Assembly (NCBI GenBank): GCA_047608075.1
Contig: JBLKRX010000004.1
Span: forward strand, 62,001 to 126,000
DNA: 64,000 bases
Direction: 5' to 3'
DNA from: Ferdinandcohnia humi_A
GTDB lineage: Bacteria; Bacillota; Bacilli; Bacillales; Bacillaceae_L
Under the pieces are notes generated by a model. It saw nothing but the letters and a program-made list of their open reading frames with translations, was not told the origin of the DNA and did not search any database. Below, piece after piece: positions 53,286 through 61,111 of the stretch. The translations under genes and the position numbers were made by a program. Within the stretch, counting starts at the first letter, position 1. The number at the start of each line of letters is the position of its first letter.

Positions 53286-54055
53286 TAGAAAACACCTCTT
53301 TTCCGCTTATCTTCACCTACGAATGATACTTGAATTGTCGATCCCTCTATACGACTTGCAATTCTATCGTCTAATGTTTCAGCTAATTGATTGATAGGTA
53401 CGTTTGAAGTGAAAATTGTTGCTCTTTGCTCGATTGCTCTTTCGTCAACAATCTCATAGAATTCGTTCATAAATGATTCAGTCGCGTCTCTTATTCCTAT
53501 ATCGTCGAGAACGAGTAAGTCGACTTTCATCATTCGTTCTTTGAAGCGATAATACTTAGCACTCGCTTCTTCCTGCATTTCCTTCGTTCCTCTGAATTGA
53601 GAGTTAAACGTATTTTGAAACTTCGATACATTCACGAAGAGAGCAGGAAAATCTTCAATCATTCGCTCTTTCTTGACGTGCTGAATCATTCTCTCAACTA
53701 AGAATTCATTCAAAATCGAAATGGCAGCAGTTGTTTTTCCTGTTCCTGTTCCTTTACGATTCAACTCGTTAGGAATCGAATAAAAGTAAAATCCTATTCC
53801 TTCGTCGACGTTCTGAAGGATTTTCGAACAGTAACGAGTCACAATCACATACGCTTCGGGATTATCCTTCTTGAACGGAAGATTATCTGCTCTTGCTTTC
53901 ATGTAAGCTGAAGGGATCCCTGCGAGTCCGTAGATTCCTCTGCTCCCGCTTTCCCCATGAAATTTTCGATAAGCAAAACATAAAGGATTACAGAATTCCT
54001 CTTGTCCTGCTTTCTTGCAACGATTAGCGAGTAGACATTGATTTTCTAACGTCAT
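53285..54055 (-). CDS. Helicase loader (DnaC/DnaI-type AAA+ ATPase) with Cys-rich N-terminus
   Basis: A 256-residue AAA+ protein. Walker A is GTGTGKTT, Walker B is VDLLVLDDIG, and sensor/arginine-finger segments follow (DDRIASRI). The N-terminus has a possible zinc site (Cys7, Cys13, then CNPLC). DnaI-type loaders use such zinc modules to contact the helicase. It lies directly before the DnaB gene. Confidence 0.9.
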   Translation of the reverse strand: MTLENQCLLANRCKKAGQEEFCNPLCFAYRKFHGESGSRGIYGLAGIPSAYMKARADNLPFKKDNPEAYVIVTRYCSKILQNVDEGIGFYFYSIPNELNRKGTGTGKTTAAISILNEFLVERMIQHVKKERMIEDFPALFVNVSKFQNTFNSQFRGTKEMQEEASAKYYRFKERMMKVDLLVLDDIGIRDATESFMNEFYEIVDERAIEQRATIFTSNVPINQLAETLDDRIASRIEGSTIQVSFVGEDKRKRGVF

Positions 54056-54069
54056 TCAATCTCCCTCCT

Positions 54070-54999
54070 CTATCCAATTCTCGCTAAGATTTCGTCGAGA
54101 CTTCTTCCTCCATGCTCTTCAACGCTCATAGCTTGCTTGAACTGTTGTTCTTCTTCTAGCTTTTCTTCGATAAGAGCTAGAGCTTTATTCGGAAGCCACG
54201 TTACGAGTTGCCCTACGGTTGGTCGAGGAAAATCTTTTGTTTTCCAACGCGTATCGTAGTTTTCAAATATCATGTCGATTATCTGTTTGATTTGTGACGC
54301 TGAATAATTCTCCATCAATTTATTTTTGATTTGAGCTGATTCTCTTCCCCAATTTGCTGTATAGTTGACGGAATATGTTTCTCTATATTTCTTACAGAAG
54401 TACGTCAATACTTCTTTAGCGTTTTTGAATTCAACGTCAAGCTCTGCTTGTTCCGTAGGAATTATATTATTATTGTTTAATTGGTTATTGTTATATTGGT
54501 TATGGTTAGTGGGTAAGGTTGGAGACAAGACGTCTCTAAATTTACACATAGGATTGTCTCCGTTTTTACTCATTGTGTCTCCATTTTTACTCATAGGAAC
54601 AGACTCTACTTCACTATTAAAGATTCCAATTTGAGCAAGAGGTAGAATCGTATAAACAGAAACTTCATAAGGAGAGCCAGGAACTCGCTTCTTATCACGA
54701 ATGATTAAAGGATGTCCGTTCCAACGAAACTCAAGTAAATTCTTTATATATTTGAACGCTGTTTTTCGATTGACTCCTAGAACGTCTCCGATTTGCTCTT
54801 GAGTCGGATAACACTCTCCTTTTTCGTTCATAAAGGAAGCAATCGCGAGCAAAGTCATAGCTCTGTCTGTTCCAAGTTCCGCAACAAGTCCACTTCTGAA
54901 GAAGCTAAGATATAAACGCAAGAAAATTTTGTTCTCCCATGACTTGTTTACAACGTCAAACTGTCTAGTCATTTCAACATCAAACATTTTTTCAGTCAT
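54070..54999 (-). CDS. Phage replication initiator with winged helix
   Basis: A 309-residue protein. An N-terminal winged-helix DNA-binding region has ECYPTQEQIGDVLGVNRKTAFKY; a C-terminal DnaD-like helical region follows. The middle (about residues 139-160) is a Ser/Lys/Asn/Gly repeat with MSKNGD twice. The DNA encoding this linker holds iterons, a layout like that of lambda O. AGGAGG precedes the ATG. Confidence 0.82.
   Translation of the reverse strand: MTEKMFDVEMTRQFDVVNKSWENKIFLRLYLSFFRSGLVAELGTDRAMTLLAIASFMNEKGECYPTQEQIGDVLGVNRKTAFKYIKNLLEFRWNGHPLIIRDKKRVPGSPYEVSVYTILPLAQIGIFNSEVESVPMSKNGDTMSKNGDNPMCKFRDVLSPTLPTNHNQYNNNQLNNNNIIPTEQAELDVEFKNAKEVLTYFCKKYRETYSVNYTANWGRESAQIKNKLMENYSASQIKQIIDMIFENYDTRWKTKDFPRPTVGQLVTWLPNKALALIEEKLEEEQQFKQAMSVEEHGGRSLDEILARIG
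54455..54605. other. Candidate phage origin of replication inside the initiator gene
   Basis: Three direct repeats are seen: GTCTCCATTTTTACTCAT (54577), GTCTCCGTTTTTACTCAT (54556) and the weaker GTCTCTAAATTTACACAT (54532). Beside them, at about 54458-54515, lies a strongly AT-rich tract (TTATTATTGTTTAATTGG...). Direct repeats plus an AT-rich unwinding tract inside an initiator gene are the classic layout. Confidence 0.6.
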
Positions 55000-55206
55000 A
55001 TGAAAGACACCTCCTAAAGAATTTTTCAGTCTTTCATGTCGTGAATGAATTTCGAATGTGTCGTCTGTTTCAAAATTTCTTGGGAATGTCTACGAAGAAA
55101 ATAAAAAAAAAATGCTCGCTATCGCGAAGGACAGCGAGGAACTAATTAAAAATTTTAATATTAGAAAGAGATTTTGGAAAATCTATGTTTATTAGGAGGG
55201 AACTAC

Positions 55207-55416
55207 ATGAAGAATCCATTTTTTTTAATTTTAATGATGATTTCTTGCACTTTATCTAATGCTTATTTCACTCATTATTCTCAAGAAAGAGAACGGAAAA
55301 GAGGCTTAATTAGTGGCATAATTTTAACTGTTGCAGGATTAGGTTACTCTACTTTTCAAACCATGTTCATTATAAGAAAAGTTACAAAAGAGATATATAA
55401 AGCAAAAAACACTTAA
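55207..55416 (+). CDS. Orphan plus-strand phage membrane protein
   Basis: A 69-residue protein with two hydrophobic segments (FFLILMMISCTLSNAYF and GIILTVAGLGYSTFQTMF) and a basic middle and end. AGGAGG precedes the ATG. It is the only clear plus-strand gene in this phage section and is flanked by its own hairpin. I do not recognise it. Such genes in prophages are often lysogeny-expressed (morons); that is only a hypothesis. Confidence 0.75.
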   Translation: MKNPFFLILMMISCTLSNAYFTHYSQERERKRGLISGIILTVAGLGYSTFQTMFIIRKVTKEIYKAKNT

Positions 55417-55441
55417 TGAGATATTTACTCATTAAGTGTTA
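55402..55441. terminator. Strong hairpin between plus gene and lysis genes
   Basis: Thirteen-base arms AACACTTAATGAG and CTCATTAAGTGTT. On the minus strand it is followed by TTTTTTGCTTT, so it can terminate the lysis operon. On the plus strand it ends the small gene with a weaker tail. Confidence 0.85.
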
Positions 55442-55501
55442 AAAGAGGAGGGAAACGAAACATTGGCTAAATCCATTAGGTGAAGAAGCGAAAAAGAAGA
55501 A

Positions 55502-55744
55502 TTACTTTTTAATCGTCAGCTTTTCCTTAGATACTTTCGTTAAGTCAAACAGTCCATTTGCTGAAAGACCAACTATAACTCCGTACAAGATCCCTTCTTT
55601 TAATGATTCAACTGGAAGGAATAACACTCCTGCGATAACTCCGACTAACAACGAAAACAATGGAATGTAACGAGCATTGATAAATCCTTTTGCGATTTCG
55701 TTTAGTCCGATAATTACAGCAACGATAATGCCTGCTTCAAACAT
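55502..55744 (-). CDS. Phage holin
   Basis: An 80-residue protein with three hydrophobic segments (IIVAVIIGLNEIAKGF, YIPLFSLLVGVIAGVLFL, GILYGVIVGLSANGLF) and a charged C-terminus. It resembles holins of Bacillus and Listeria phages and lies next to the amidase. It would form membrane lesions that release the amidase. Confidence 0.85.
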   Translation of the reverse strand: MFEAGIIVAVIIGLNEIAKGFINARYIPLFSLLVGVIAGVLFLPVESLKEGILYGVIVGLSANGLFDLTKVSKEKLTIKK

Positions 55745-55806
55745 GAATTATCACCCCTTTTGTTCATATCACTTATTTATGTCGCGAAGGAATTTTGATT
55801 GTGACG

Positions 55807-56637
55807 TTAATTCAACGGAATTTTAATTACATCACCTGGGCGAATTAGAGAAGCGTTCTTGATTTGTGGATTTGCTTTCATTAGCTTATCAACGCTTATC
55901 TTGTTAGCAGTAGCGATTCCCCAAAGAGTATCGCCAGCTTTGATTGTATAGTCCTTATGAGTCGGTTTTCCTTTAGGAATTACAATCAATTGACCGACAT
56001 AAATCAACGAAGGATTTTTGATTTGTGAATTCGCTTTGAGTAAGTCTGCAAGTTCCACTCCATGACGAACAGCGATTTCAGAAAGCGTATCACCTCGCTG
56101 AATCTTATAACGAGTAACAACAGTTTCAACTTTCGCTTGAGTTTTCGGTTGAACTTTAGCTGCCATTCGACGTTTTACTTCGTTAATGAACGCGGGCCAT
56201 CTATCGAGAATCTTTCGAGGACATTGTTTACCGCTCCAATGTTTATGCGGAACAACTCGCTCGATTGAAATGTTATGCTTTTTCATTAGATAGATTACTA
56301 AGTCAATAGCGTTAGATTCCGCTTTTGCATAGTTTCCGTCAGCGTTCTGGCAAATTTCAATTCCGATAGATTGCGTATTTCCTGTTCCGTATCTTCCGTC
56401 TCCTGCGTGAAAAGCCATTTCATTCGTTGGGATATGTTGAACGATATTCTTATCGTCGACAGTATAATGCCAACCAACGATTTTGGAATTCCCGCTCAAG
56501 AGATAGTTTGCGTGTGCAAGAGCGTTCGCTCCTCGACTCGTATTAGCAGTATTATGAATCGTGATATATCGAGGAATCATAGCTCTTTTCAAACGACAGC
56601 TTCGACTTTCAGGCACAATCTTTTGAATAATATTCAT
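55807..56637 (-). CDS. N-acetylmuramoyl-L-alanine amidase endolysin with two LysM
   Basis: A 276-residue endolysin. An Amidase_2 domain (about 20-150) has ITIHNTANTSRGAN, AFHAGD and HKHWSGKQCPR. Two LysM repeats (about 178-222, 232-276) start IQRGDTLSEIA and IKAGDTLWGIA. It cuts the glycan-peptide bond at lysis. The start is the ATG at 56637 after GAGGTG; a GTG/ATG run upstream is possible. Confidence 0.92.
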   Translation of the reverse strand: MNIIQKIVPESRSCRLKRAMIPRYITIHNTANTSRGANALAHANYLLSGNSKIVGWHYTVDDKNIVQHIPTNEMAFHAGDGRYGTGNTQSIGIEICQNADGNYAKAESNAIDLVIYLMKKHNISIERVVPHKHWSGKQCPRKILDRWPAFINEVKRRMAAKVQPKTQAKVETVVTRYKIQRGDTLSEIAVRHGVELADLLKANSQIKNPSLIYVGQLIVIPKGKPTHKDYTIKAGDTLWGIATANKISVDKLMKANPQIKNASLIRPGDVIKIPLN

Positions 56638-56647
56638 CATCAGCACC

Positions 56648-56890
56648 TCACTTTTGACGAATTTCCATTTTGATTTCTTGAATGTCGTCGCTCATACGCT
56701 CATATTGCTTTGCAAGGGCTTCAAATTGTTTCGTAATATCGCTAATGAATGTGGTTAATTGCTCTTCGCGTTGACGAGCTTCTTGTCTCGTCTGTCTGTT
56801 CTCATGAAGTTGATACAAATAGAGAGAAACGAAGAGAACTGCCCACAATCCTTGTTCCATAGCTCCTTGAAGTAAAGACTGTTCCATCAT
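56648..56890 (-). CDS. BhlA/UviB-like holin-related protein
   Basis: An 80-residue protein with one N-terminal hydrophobic segment (GLWAVLFVSLYLYQL) and a charged coiled-coil tail. This is the BhlA pattern of Bacillus phages, holin-like or bacteriocin-like. AGGAGGC-type ribosome site precedes the ATG. It may act with the holin. Confidence 0.8.
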   Translation of the reverse strand: MMEQSLLQGAMEQGLWAVLFVSLYLYQLHENRQTRQEARQREEQLTTFISDITKQFEALAKQYERMSDDIQEIKMEIRQK

Positions 56891-56944
56891 TTCAAGCCTC
56901 CTAGAAATAGAAAAAGCCTAACTCGATTGAGCTAGACTTCTTCG

Positions 56945-57097
56945 TTATTTTTTAAGCAATTTCTTCAGTCTCTTAAATCCTTTTGAATCCTTTTGTTCGA
57001 GATAGTCCTCGATAACAGTTAAGCGTTCTTTCACTAACTCGTTTTCTTGCTTATTGAGTCGAACGTCGATTAAGTCAGTTCGTTTAATTGCTTTCAT
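56945..57097 (-). CDS. 50-residue phage protein
   Basis: A small basic, coiled-coil protein: MKAIKRTDLIDVRLNKQENE to LKKLLKK. GAGGTGAGGT precedes the ATG, which directly follows the zinc-ribbon gene. No family recognised. Confidence 0.65.
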   Translation of the reverse strand: MKAIKRTDLIDVRLNKQENELVKERLTVIEDYLEQKDSKGFKRLKKLLKK

Positions 57098-57101
57098 TAC
57101 C

Positions 57102-57275
57102 TCACCTCGTTTTTATGATGAAGTCTTTCATTTCGTTAGACAACGGAAAGATTGTTTGACAAATTGGGCATTGAAGGGAATCGGAAGTAAGGAGCATATT
57201 TTCAAAATGAGTATCAAAAGCGAGAACTGCTGAACAATTCTCGCAAATGATAGTGAAGTAAGTCTTTTTATCCAT
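57102..57275 (-). CDS. 57-residue zinc-ribbon phage protein
   Basis: Two CXXC pairs (CENC and CPIC) are spaced as in a zinc ribbon. Its ATG overlaps the stop of the tail gene by one base (TAATG), so translation is probably coupled. I do not know its role. Confidence 0.72.
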   Translation of the reverse strand: MDKKTYFTIICENCSAVLAFDTHFENMLLTSDSLQCPICQTIFPLSNEMKDFIIKTR

Positions 57276-59554
57276 TAGTCGAACGAGAATCCGATTCCGT
57301 CGAATTCAATAGTTCCCAAAGTGTCGTTCGCGATAATCGTAACTCTAACGTCAACCGCCCATTCTGTCGCTGTCTTTGAAGTGTTTGTGAATCTATGATA
57401 CGTTCCGTTTATGAATGCTTCTGTTACGTCTTCCCATGTTGGAGAAGCGTCAAGTCCATTATTAGTAGCTTCGACTTTCAGCGTTGCAGGGATCGCTCCA
57501 TCTTGTGCAATTTTGTAAACTGCACTAAACACAATTCGGTCAGCAGGAGCACTCGTAACGATAGGATTCTTCAAGTCGAATTCCAGCACGTCACCAACTC
57601 GAATAGAACGTACTGTTGACCAGTTTCCTTGAGTTCCGCTAAAAGCGTCAATCGGAGCTATTCTCCAATAATAAGTTCTATTTACTTGGAGTATTTGCTC
57701 GACTGTGTTTAAGTCGTTATATCGAATCTTCTTTCCTTCTTGAGTTGAAGCAACTCCGTTATCTTGAGAAATAGCAAACCAACTTCCGTTGTTGTTATAC
57801 TCCCAGCCTGTGTGGGATTGAGAATTCTTATCTAGTACCACGCTCGAAAAATTACTGTCAGTTGCCATTTGAATTCTGAAATGTTGATTGTTATTCTCTT
57901 GGTCGTCTCCAACAGTCGCTTCGAATGAAACACGTTTAGGAACACGTTTAGTATCAACAGGGGCATTAAGCGTTACAGGAGCAGGAGGGAAGTTCGTTAA
58001 AATCCATGCTTTATCGCTTAACGTACTCATGTCGGTTGAGTCGTAAACTCTTACGTGCCATTGATATTTAACCCCAGCTTGAAGTGTACCAGCAGGAACA
58101 TCATGATATTTATTGGAGCTTACAACTACTCCTGTATCATATACTTTTGTTCCATCAGCTAAAAAGATTTGTAAGAAATACTTTGTTTGAGCGTGTCCTT
58201 CAGCGTCTCCAAAAGTCCAAGATAAACGAGGAGTTAGACTCGTAGCAACAGGATTATTTGAATCAGTTGAGCCAGGCGTTAAATTTGTTACAGTAGGAGC
58301 TTGCGTAGTTCTGAAATATGCCCAACCTTCAGAAATACTTGTATTTGTACTTTGTAAATTTCCTGTGTCCCAAACCGTTACTTCCCAAGCATAAAGAGTG
58401 TTCGGTTGCAAAATATTAGCAGGAACAGTAACAGAAGTATTTCCACTTAATACTTTTCCTGTGTCCCATTTAATGTCGGAACCGTCGTGACCATTAACAA
58501 CACGAACTTGATATGCTGATTGAGCATTTCCTTCTGGGTCACTATATGACCAAGATAATTGTGGAGTTAGAGTCGCAACAGTAGCAGGAGCAGACATTGT
58601 TCCTTTAGGACTTGTTGTTGAAGCACTCGGCTTCGTATTGTCGTAGGCAGCGTATCTTTCCATATCCCATGGAACAGTATGCAAATAAAGAACTTCAGTA
58701 TTTGTGTCTCCACTGTCATGAATAAATACGTTTTGAACGGGATCCCATGTTGCGTCAGCTCCTCCGTCACCAGTCCAGTTACACGCTTGTTGGAAAAGAA
58801 CAGTTCCTTTTTCTATATCAATTCCGACAGCAGTATCACCAATCCAAGCAACTAATAAATCACATTTCAATTCGAATCCACTTGAAGAACCTTCTCCCCC
58901 AAATATCGCTGTCGTTCTGTAACCACTAGAAGGTAGAACAACGTCAACTGACCTTAACAACGCTAAGTCTGTATATCGTCTCTTTTCGAATCTAATGGTA
59001 GCTCCTGCAAAGTTATTCCCTGCCATAAATACGTTATATCCACCAAGAGATTGAGCAGTTAGAGAGGAGTTTATCACTCTAGCAATCCAAAATCCATCAT
59101 TGTAACCAGCAGCCACCCATGGAGCAGTATTGTTACTAGAAACAATAAGGTTGTGTCCTAAAACACTCATATAATCATTTATTGTTCCTGTGAATCCAAC
59201 TGTCTGCCCACCGCTAAAGTTTTGCTGACCGGGCATATAACCGTAAATCCTACTACCGCTATTAAAGTCATCAAAGAAAGCTATTATATTACTTCCTCGA
59301 ACATATGCTTTAGTCGACATACGACCGCCATAAGAAAAACCGTTTAGAGTAATATAACTCCAATAGGAAAGAGATGAACGAGTGCAAGTGAACAGTCTTA
59401 CATAGTTACCAGAATCGTCGTTCCAATAAATCCATTTACCGTCAGAAGCTAACGATTGAGAATCGTCTCCACCATAGCCATAACTTGATACATGATAGCT
59501 TATATTAGCAATTGCACTTTTAACGTCATTCGCATAATTAGAAGCAACTCCCAT
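57275..59554 (-). CDS. Tail protein with propeller-like N-terminus and Ig/FN3-like repeats
   Basis: A 759-residue protein. The first about 300 residues contain repeated W/Y-rich strands (for example DGKWIYWNDDSGNYVRLF, APWVAAGYNDGFWIARV), like a beta-propeller. The rest has three related FN3/Ig-like modules: PQLSWSYSDPEGNAQSAYQV, PRLSWTFGDAEGHAQTKYFL and KRVSFEATVGDDQENNNQHF. It ends with a small beta domain. It is probably the receptor-binding or tail-fibre protein. GGGGAGGT precedes the ATG. Confidence 0.8.
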   Translation of the reverse strand: MGVASNYANDVKSAIANISYHVSSYGYGGDDSQSLASDGKWIYWNDDSGNYVRLFTCTRSSLSYWSYITLNGFSYGGRMSTKAYVRGSNIIAFFDDFNSGSRIYGYMPGQQNFSGGQTVGFTGTINDYMSVLGHNLIVSSNNTAPWVAAGYNDGFWIARVINSSLTAQSLGGYNVFMAGNNFAGATIRFEKRRYTDLALLRSVDVVLPSSGYRTTAIFGGEGSSSGFELKCDLLVAWIGDTAVGIDIEKGTVLFQQACNWTGDGGADATWDPVQNVFIHDSGDTNTEVLYLHTVPWDMERYAAYDNTKPSASTTSPKGTMSAPATVATLTPQLSWSYSDPEGNAQSAYQVRVVNGHDGSDIKWDTGKVLSGNTSVTVPANILQPNTLYAWEVTVWDTGNLQSTNTSISEGWAYFRTTQAPTVTNLTPGSTDSNNPVATSLTPRLSWTFGDAEGHAQTKYFLQIFLADGTKVYDTGVVVSSNKYHDVPAGTLQAGVKYQWHVRVYDSTDMSTLSDKAWILTNFPPAPVTLNAPVDTKRVPKRVSFEATVGDDQENNNQHFRIQMATDSNFSSVVLDKNSQSHTGWEYNNNGSWFAISQDNGVASTQEGKKIRYNDLNTVEQILQVNRTYYWRIAPIDAFSGTQGNWSTVRSIRVGDVLEFDLKNPIVTSAPADRIVFSAVYKIAQDGAIPATLKVEATNNGLDASPTWEDVTEAFINGTYHRFTNTSKTATEWAVDVRVTIIANDTLGTIEFDGIGFSFD

Positions 59555-59574
59555 ACTCTTACCTCCCCTCGTTC

Positions 59575-59901
59575 TTAAATATAGATTTTCTGATTCGTAG
59601 AATCATACATTCCGTTAGAAAGAGTAATATCCTCTGTGTTTACAAAAGTCTCAACGAAAATATTCGCGTCGACTCCTGTTAAAGTTGCTCGTTTCAAGGT
59701 TTCTAATTCCATAGCCAAGTTAATTTGATTGATACGCAACGCTCGAACAACTTCTGCTGTATCTTGTTCAATCGTTACGTCATTATCAATTAACTGCTGA
59801 TAGATTTCGTTAAAATAATCCGCATGGGCAGGTGTATCAATCGAAAGACTTTTAATTTCTCGATTGATCCCTGTAACCAAAATGTTTCCTTTTAGCGTCA
59901 T
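59575..59901 (-). CDS. Hypothetical tail-associated protein
   Basis: A 108-residue soluble protein with mixed helix and strand. No family recognised. It sits between the collar-like protein and the large tail protein, likely part of the distal tail. Confidence 0.75.
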   Translation of the reverse strand: MTLKGNILVTGINREIKSLSIDTPAHADYFNEIYQQLIDNDVTIEQDTAEVVRALRINQINLAMELETLKRATLTGVDANIFVETFVNTEDITLSNGMYDSTNQKIYI

Positions 59902-59920
59902 TTACGAAAACCTCCTCTCA

Positions 59921-60301
59921 TTAGAATTCAGCGTCATAATCGAATTCAAGAACTGTTCCAATGTCGAGACCTTTGTTCGTAAACGTCTTAATTGCTACAA
60001 CGTCTCCTTCAGAATCTATCAAACACGCTTCATTGATAATTTTTCCGACTAGATTATCAGCGTCAGCGTCAACTCTCGCTGTATATCGAGCAGTAGTCGT
60101 AACAGGGTAAGTAATAGCAACTGCTTTTTCTATCAACTTGTTAAATAGAGCGACTTCGTTTCCTGTTAGATTTTTAGGGCTCCCATCAGGGTTAGTTCCT
60201 CCGCTTCCGAACGCGATTTTCACGACAGGAGGAAGAGCTTTCGCTCCTGCATGAGCTTGTGCCCATTTCTGTCTACCAACTAATGTTTTTACACTAGCCA
60301 T
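59921..60301 (-). CDS. Tail-collar-fibre-like protein
   Basis: A 126-residue protein. The pattern FGSGGTNPDGSPKNLTGNE, then NEACLIDSEGDVVAIKTF, resembles N-terminal tail-collar fibre proteins (DUF3751-like). It probably links the fibre to the baseplate. Confidence 0.7.
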   Translation of the reverse strand: MASVKTLVGRQKWAQAHAGAKALPPVVKIAFGSGGTNPDGSPKNLTGNEVALFNKLIEKAVAITYPVTTTARYTARVDADADNLVGKIINEACLIDSEGDVVAIKTFTNKGLDIGTVLEFDYDAEF

Positions 60302-61111
60302 TTATCGAATACCTCCTTGCATAGCTTTTTCATGAAGAACTTCCGTATTAACGAGAGTTCCGTTCTTATACTCTCTAATTGTTAGTACGTCTGATTGTAT
60401 CGAGTACAACTCTTCAGTAAGAGGATTTTTTCCGTCGAGCTTCCAATCTCCGTTAAGCCAATTTCCGTTTAGCTGCCAACTTCCGTTCAAATACGAATAA
60501 GGACTCCAAGTTTCACGAGTCCAATCACTTGTAACAGCGTATCCTCCTCGAACAACAATCAAATGTGGCTCTTTCATAGCAGGAGAATAATCAATAAAAG
60601 CCCAACCACGCATACGGAAATATCGTTGCATGATTGGACTTAAATTTTCGCGAATGAGCAATCCTTTGACGTGTAGCAAGTGAGCTGGCTTCAATTCCTC
60701 AAAAGCTTGAGTCATACCGACAAAATCAATTAAGAAATCGACGTTATGTTGAGTCTTAAACTCATATTCAGCTTGTATTCTTATATATTTTGCTTTATCC
60801 GCTGAATCATAGGAGTTTGCTAGAACTTCTGCGTCTAATGGAGTAAATGTTCCTGCAACACTTAACTTCGAAAGGATTCTAGCTCGACGGACTTCGTAAG
60901 ATTCATTGTAGTTCGTTGGGATCCCTAACTCTTTCTCCCAAATATCCAACCCCCAAGTCGCTGTATTCACGAAGAATTGGTCGAGAACGTCATAAATCTT
61001 AACTCGAAGCTCGTCAAACTCCTTTCCTTCAGCGTCAATCTTAGCGTTGACTTCTTTTGATTCATCATAATACTTCGGTAAATACAGTCTCATTTCGTCT
61101 TTTCTGCTCAT
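60302..61111 (-). CDS. Tail protein, XkdU/DUF2313 type
   Basis: A 269-residue protein similar to YmfQ/XkdU (tail protein I), with YYDESKEVNAKIDAEG and the GIPTNYNESYEVRRARIL block. The C-terminus has W/N/G repeats (NGSWQLNGNWLNGDWKLDG) that are unusual for the family. Its ATG overlaps the baseplate J stop. Confidence 0.82.
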   Translation of the reverse strand: MSRKDEMRLYLPKYYDESKEVNAKIDAEGKEFDELRVKIYDVLDQFFVNTATWGLDIWEKELGIPTNYNESYEVRRARILSKLSVAGTFTPLDAEVLANSYDSADKAKYIRIQAEYEFKTQHNVDFLIDFVGMTQAFEELKPAHLLHVKGLLIRENLSPIMQRYFRMRGWAFIDYSPAMKEPHLIVVRGGYAVTSDWTRETWSPYSYLNGSWQLNGNWLNGDWKLDGKNPLTEELYSIQSDVLTIREYKNGTLVNTEVLHEKAMQGGIR

